Shown here: positions 58,705-64,000 of the stretch, in pieces
Numbering within the stretch: the stretch's first letter is position 1
How the letters are laid out: every line of letters starts with the position of its first letter
NCBI RefSeq assembly: GCF_028372415.1
Contig: NC_092872.1
Span: 280,119,206 to 280,183,205, forward strand
Reading direction: 5' to 3'
Origin: Notamacropus eugenii
Lineage: Eukaryota; Chordata; Mammalia; Diprotodontia; Macropodidae
Length of the DNA: 64,000 nt
The notes under the pieces: model-generated
Database searches by the model: none
The model's input: only the letters and a program-made list of their open reading frames with translations
Told to the model about the DNA's origin: nothing
Translations under genes and position numbers: made by a program

Positions 58705-60006
58705 GTGTCAGAGCCAAGATGGTGGAGTAGAAGCTCAGACCTGCTCAAGTTCTCCCCCAAAAGGCCTTAAAATACCTATGAAAATGACTCTAAACAAATT
58801 TTAGAGCAGCAGAAGTCACAAAATGATAGAGTGAAACAGATTTCCAGATTTTCCTAGAAGGCCAACAGGAAAGGTCTACACACCAGCCTTGGATCAGGAT
58901 GCAGCCCAGAGTGGGCCATGCTGTCACAGATGGGACTGGAGCAGACTTCAGGGGTCTGAATCATGGGCAACTGCTGCAGTGTCCAGATTTCTCAATCCAC
59001 AAATGCCAAAGACAGCTTCAAAGGTCAGTTAGCAAGGTGGAGCCAAGATGGCGGAGTGAGAGCAATGACTCACCTAAGCTCTTGGACCATCTCCTTCAGA
59101 TACCTCTGAAAGAAGAATCTGACCAAAGTTTGGAGGTGCAGAATCCAGTGAGAGACAGACTGTGGCAGATTCGGAGCCCAGAACAGACTGGAAGGTCCAT
59201 GGGAAGGATCCGTTCCACAGGGATGAGCCCGCAGCACACAACACAGTGCGTCCAGTGCAGCAGAGTGGAAGAGACCTGGGAAACCCCAGAGTGGCTGGCG
59301 GAACTGGAGGAGCAGCACCAAAGGGCAGGATTCAAGCCTAGCCAAGCCAGTGAGAGCTGCTGAGTGCCAGATACCACCGCAGCAGCTCCTGAGACTTTCA
59401 GCCCAAAGATTAAACATCTGTAAGTCACCTACTTGAACTTCTGGGAGCCAGGATGGCAGAGTAATCAGTAAATGCTCTCTCCTCCCCCCTTGATGACCAT
59501 AAAAGATCCATAAAATATTTCCCCAGAAAAATCCTGGATCAGTGGGAACAGCAGAGGGGGCAAATACTCTTATAACACCTGAGGCTAGGAAAAATAGCTA
59601 AAGGGGATTCCTCCTACTGTGGCGGAGGCAAACCAGAAGGACAGAGGACCCAGGGCAGAGAAAACTCGCACTAGGACCCAGGCAAGCCTCGGCACCAGGA
59701 GAGGAGCCCCAGGAGAGGTGGAAACACACATTAGCATCTAGGCATGCCTCAGCACTCCAGGGGGAAATGGGAAGACAATAGGGAAGCTGGGATCACCATC
59801 CCCTGAGCTTGCCTTCACCTCAGTTCAGCTGAGAAGATCTCCTGGGACCAGACCACTCCTCGCCCACACTTAACAAGCTAACCATGGGGTTGATCGAGGA
59901 AACAAAAAACAAAAACCTGCTTTTAGCTTTTTCACACATCATCTCAGCACAAAGTTCTGCAGCTTCTGACTGAAAGAACCAGAAGCCACAACACTCAATC
60001 AACATC
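58705..60006 (+). promoter_or_regulatory. L1 5'UTR/promoter region with three successive start modules
   Basis: Three copies of a GAGCCA-rGATGG-GAGT motif lie at about 58711, 59040 and 59445, spaced 329 and 405 bp. The second reads gccaagatggcggagt, which contains a YY1-type core (AAGATGGCGG) like the one at the start of primate L1. The sequences downstream of each copy are only loosely similar. Confidence 0.7.
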
Positions 60007-61071
60007 ATGAACAAGAAAAAACAGAAGGGTGAAAAAACCTTAGAATCTTTCTATGGGGATAAGGACCAAAACACAAACACCAAAGAGGTCAGAGCTGAGA
60101 CTGTACTTCCATCTGAAACTTCAGAAGGGACTACGAACTGCTCACAAGCACAAGCAGCTCTCCTGGAACAGCTGAAGAAGGAAATAGAAGATAAACTGGC
60201 CAATGATTTTAAAATTATGAAAAAAGAATTCACTGATGAGAACATCTCTTTGAAAAGGAAAATTGAACAAATGGAAAAGGAAGTTCAAAAATTAACTGAA
60301 GAAAATAACTCCCTAAAAGGAACAGTTGGTCAAATGGAAAAGGAAGCACAAAACCTAATTGGGAAAATTGGTCAAATGGAAAAGGAAGTACAAAAATTAA
60401 CAGGAGAAAACAGCTCCTTAAAAGGAAGAATTAGACAGATGGAAAAAGAGATGCAAAAGCTAACTAAAGAAAACAATTTGATAAAGATTAGAATTGGGTA
60501 AGTAGAAACTAATGACTCAATGAGACAGCAAGAATCAGTCAAACAAAATCTAAAGAATGAAAAGATAGAAGAAAATGTAAATTATCTAATTGGAAGAACA
60601 GCTGACCTGGAAAATAGATCCAGGAGAGAAAATTTAAGAATTATTGGCCTGCCAGAAACCCATGATGGAGAAAAGAGTCTGGACAATATCTTCCAGGAAA
60701 TCATCAAGGAAAACTGCCCAGAAGTGCAAGATTCAGAGGGCAAAATAGTCATCGAAAGAATCCACCATTCCCCTCCCAAAAGGGATTCCAAACTCAAAAC
60801 TCCAAGAAATATTGTTGCCAAATTCCAGAACTATCAAGTGAAGGAAAAAATACTACAGGCAGCCAGAAAGAAACAACTCAAATATCAAGGAGATACAGTC
60901 AGGATTACACAGGACCTTGCAGCTACTACATTAAAAGATCGAAGGAATTGGAATCCAATATTCTGTAAGGCAAAGGAGTTGGGACTACAATCAAGGATCA
61001 ACTACTCAGCAAAGTTCAGCTTAACATTTCAGGCAAGAAGATGGTCATTGAACAAAGTAAGAGCTTCCTGA
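60007..61071 (+). pseudogene. L1 ORF1 (RNA-binding chaperone), one in-frame stop
   Basis: The frame from ATG 60007 to TGA 61069-61071 would be 354 residues, a normal L1 ORF1p length, but TAA at 60499-60501 divides it. Residues about 55-165 form a coiled coil made of repeats of 21, 14, 21 and 21 residues (QMEKEVQKLTEENNSLKG and variants), the trimerising stalk. After the stop come NRSRRENLRIIGLPE (RRM-like domain) and a C-terminal domain with VRITQDLAATTLKDRR. ORF1p binds L1 RNA and forms trimers in the cytoplasmic RNP. The stop lies at the coiled-coil/RRM border. Confidence 0.95.
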
Positions 61072-61707
61072 CCAGAACATCATAACTCAATAGATAATTT
61101 GATTTTCAAATGCAGGTCTCAAGAGAATCATAAAAAGGTAAACAGTGGGGAAAAAAAAACTTGTTACTCAATTGGGGCAAACTGTTTACCTCCCTATAAG
61201 GGAAGATGATACCTGTTAATCTTGAGAATTGTGCAGCTATTATGAAATATAAAAGGGATATACATAGAGGGAATGGGTATAAAGTAAATGATATCATGTT
61301 AAAAATGTGATTTAAGTATGAGAAGGGCTTGTAACAAGAGGTGTGAAAAGGAGGAAGCAGAAAATGGCAAATTACATCACAGGAAAAAGTACAAAATTAT
61401 AGTGGAAGGAAACAAGGGAGGGAGATGAGCATTGTTTGAGAGGTACTCTCATCTGATTTGTTTAAAGGAGGGAACAATAAACTTAAGTAGATAATCCTAA
61501 CTAGCTCTATAGGCAGTAGGAGGAGAAGGGGGAAGAAAGGGGAGGGAGGCGAAAAGGGAGGGAAGAAGCAATAAGATTAAAAGGGAGTAAAAGGGAGGGG
61601 GGCTAAAAGAAGGAAGGGAAGGCTGCAGGAGGAGGTGGTGAGAAGTGAATACTATTGAGGAGGGGAAGGGAGACAGGAGAGCTAAAAGCACAAATGGTGG
61701 AAAGAGG

Positions 61708-64000
61708 ATGGAGGGAAATACACAGATTGTAATCATGACTGTGAATGTGAGTGGAATGAATTCTCCCATAAAATGGAGACGGAGAGGAGAATGGCTTAAA
61801 AACCATAATCCAACAATATGCTGCTTACAAGAAACACATTTGAAATGGAGGGATACACATAGGATAAAGGTAAAAGGGTGGAGCAGAATATATTGTGTTT
61901 CAGCTCATGTAAGAAAGGCAGGAGTAGCCATCTTAATCTCAGACAAAGCAAAAGCAGAAATAGATCTAATCAAAAGAGATAAGGATGGAAACTATATCCT
62001 GCTAAAAGGCACCATAGACAATGAAGCAATATCATTACTAAACATGTATGCTCCACATGGTATAGCATCCAGATTCTTAGAGGAGAGGCTGGGGGAGTGG
62101 AAAGAAGAAACTGACAGCAAAACTATACTAGTGGGGGACCTCAACCTCCCCCTCTCTGAACTCGATAAATCTAACCTCAAAATAAACAAGAAAGAGATTA
62201 AGGAGGTAAATAAAACTCTGGATAAGGTAGATATGATAGATCTTTGGAGAAAATTGAATGGGAATAGAAAGGAATACGACTTCTTCTCAGAGGCACATGG
62301 CACATTTACAAAAATTGACCATACACTAGGACATAAAAACCTCACAATCCAGTACAGAAAGGCAGAGATAATCAATGAATCCTTCTCAGATCATAATGCA
62401 ATAAAAATTATATGTAATAAAAGGCCATGAAAAGATAAACCAAAAATCAATTGGAAACTAAATAATGTAATCTTAAAGAAGGAATGGGTTAAAGAAGAAA
62501 TCATAGAAACAATCAACAACTTCATTCAAGAGAATGACAATAATGAGACCGCCTACCAAATCTTATGGGATACTGCAAAAGCAGTTCTTAGGGGAAGTTT
62601 TATATCTTTGAATGCCTACATAAATAAAATAGAGAAAGAGGAGATCAATGACTTGGGCATGCAGCTGAAAAAGCTAGAAAAAGAACAAATTGAAAATCCC
62701 CAAGTAAATACCAAATTAGAAATACTGAAAACCAAAGGAGAGATTAATAAAACTGAAATTAAGAAAAATTGAATTAATAAATAAAACCAATAGTTGGTTT
62801 TATGAAAAAACTAATAAAATTGATAAACCTTTGGTCAATTTGATTAAAAAAAAGAAAGAAGAAAATCAAATTACTAATATTAGAAATGAAAGGGGTGAAC
62901 TCACCTCCAATGAGGAGGAAATTAAAACAATAATTAGAAATTACATTGCCCAACTTTATGTCCACAAATTCGATAATCTAAACGAGATGGATGAGTATTT
63001 TAAAAAATACAAATTGCCCAGATTAACAGAAGAGGAAGTTGAATACTTAAACAGCCCCATCTCAGAAAAAGAAATTGAACAAGCCATCAATGAACTCCCT
63101 AGCAAAAAATCTCCAGGGCCAGATGGATTCGCAAGTGAATTTTATCTAACACTTAAAGAACAGTTAATTGCAATACTATATAGACTATTTTTGAAAACTG
63201 GGGAAGAAGGAGTCCTCCCAAATTCTTTCTATGATACAAATATGGTTTTGATACCCAAACCAGGAAGAGACAAAACAGAGAAAGAAAATTATAGACCAAT
63301 TTCTCTAATGATTATAGATGCAAAAATTTTAAATAAGATTTTAGCAAAACGAATACAGCATCTTATCATGAGAATAATACATTATGATCAGGTAGGATTC
63401 ATACCAGGAATTCAGGGCTGGTTCAATATTAGGAAGACTGTTAGCATTGTTGATCATATCAACAATAAAACTAGCAGAAACCACGTGATTGTCTCAACAG
63501 ATGCAGAAAAAGCTTTTGACAGGATACAACACCCATTCCTATTGAAAACGCTGGAGAACATGGAAATAAAGGGAATTTTCCATAAAATAATAAGCAGTAT
63601 GTACCTAAGGCCTTCAGCAAGCATTGTATGTGGTGGGGATAAGCTAGATGCATTTCCAATGGGATTAGGGGTGAAACGGGGTTGTTCATTGTCACCACTG
63701 TCGTTCAATATGGTACTAGAAATGTTAGCTGTAGCAATTAGACAAGATAAAGAAATTGAAGGAATAGGAATAGCCAAAGAAGAAACTGGGTTATCACTCT
63801 TTGCAGATGATATGATGATATACTTAGAGAGTCCCAGAGACTCAGGTGGGAAACTACTTGAAATAGTGAACAACTTTGGTGAAGTTGCAGATTGCAGAAT
63901 AAACCTGCACAAATCTTCTACATTCCTATATATTAGCAACAAAGTCCAACAGCAAGAGATGGAAAGAGGAATCCCATTTAAAGCTAGGATAGACATTATG
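61708..64000 (+). pseudogene. L1 ORF2 (endonuclease-reverse transcriptase), broken and partial
   Basis: The start is probably ATG 61708, because other L1 copies here begin ORF2 with a similar Met-Glu-Gly-Asn; 61645 is an in-frame upstream ATG. The APE-type endonuclease keeps VNVSGMNSPIK, CCLQETHLKW, GDLNLPLSELD, KIDHTLGHK and SFSDHNAI, so all the catalytic residues I can place are present. TGA at 62428-62430 ends that frame, probably a former Trp. The frame changes by one base near 62745-62765. The reverse transcriptase then runs open to the window end with [11 protein letters not shown] and FADD (63800-63811). ORF2p nicks target DNA and copies L1 RNA. Confidence 0.95.

Larger units (their letters stand above)
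58705..64000 (+). mobile_element. L1 LINE, long 5' region, ORF1 and ORF2, cut by window end
   Basis: A sense-strand L1 with a GC-richer 5' region (58705-60006), ORF1 (60007-61071), an A-rich spacer, and ORF2 from about 61708 to the window end. ORF1 has one internal stop. ORF2 has one internal stop and one frame change within the visible part. Protein motifs are otherwise sharp, so the insertion is fairly young, but this copy cannot move by itself. The 3'UTR and A-tail lie outside the window. Confidence 0.95.

Noticed and set aside
58899-59363. 154-codon frame on the plus strand and 110-115-codon frames on the minus strand in the L1 5' region
   Set aside because: They lie in the GC-richer L1 5'UTR. 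Primate L1 has an antisense ORF0 there, but I see no matching motif, so I treat them as chance frames.
63454-63996. 180-codon minus-strand frame
   Set aside because: Antisense shadow of the L1 reverse transcriptase, which has the FADD box on the plus strand.
1-64000. CRISPR array, bacterial operon, tRNA or rRNA genes
   Set aside because: No regularly spaced direct repeats. tRNA-like segments belong to SINEs and lack a complete cloverleaf.

Overview
The window looks like nuclear DNA of a marsupial. The evidence is the mixture of repeats: tRNA-derived SINEs with RTE/BovB-like tails, an RTE LINE, marsupial-type L1 copies with a shared ORF2-end/3'UTR sequence, many MIR/THER-type CORE-SINEs and well preserved L2. 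There is no operon-like coding, and the one recognisable host gene is split into exons with GT-AG introns. I cannot fix the species from sequence alone.

The only host gene I can support is an acid-lipase-family gene (AB-hydrolase lipase, gastric/lysosomal lipase type) on the + strand, with nine exons between about 30694 and 51371. Its N-terminal exon (LLAAACW..., NPEANMNI) and general sequence fit LIPK best, with LIPJ as the alternative, as I recall those proteins. Exon sizes (118, 199, 110, 137, 147, 72, 72 nt) and intron phases fit together without a break. The catalytic Asp and His are in place, but the nucleophile elbow reads GHAQG where the family has GHSQG, so the catalytic serine is alanine. 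The codon where LIPK normally starts is ATT, so no in-frame ATG precedes the signal-peptide-like stretch. The reading frame also runs about 24 codons past the usual end. This is either a conserved catalytically dead paralogue or a gene early in decay.

Layout: 1-4.2 kb, an L2 split by an internally deleted (HAL1-like) L1. 4.8-12.2 kb, SINEs, a small hAT-like element and an LTR-like fragment. 12.3-14.4 kb, an RTE LINE with a broken reverse-transcriptase ORF. 15-19.6 kb, four L1 3' ends, two of them head to head. 19.7-23 kb, L2 pieces and a SINE nested with target duplications. 23.2-29.5 kb, a nearly full-length antisense L1 carrying a 333-bp unidentified insert with an 11-bp target-site duplication. 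30.4-51.4 kb, the lipase gene with introns full of L2, MIR, RTE-tailed SINEs, a solo LTR-like fossil and a HAL1/L1 piece. 51.4-58.7 kb, mostly unassigned AT-rich sequence with a few SINEs. 58.7-64 kb, a young sense-strand L1 cut by the window end, with three successive 5'-end modules, ORF1 and ORF2.

No rRNA, tRNA gene, CRISPR array or bacterial-type feature was seen. All family names come from reading translations and remembered consensus features, not from a database search.
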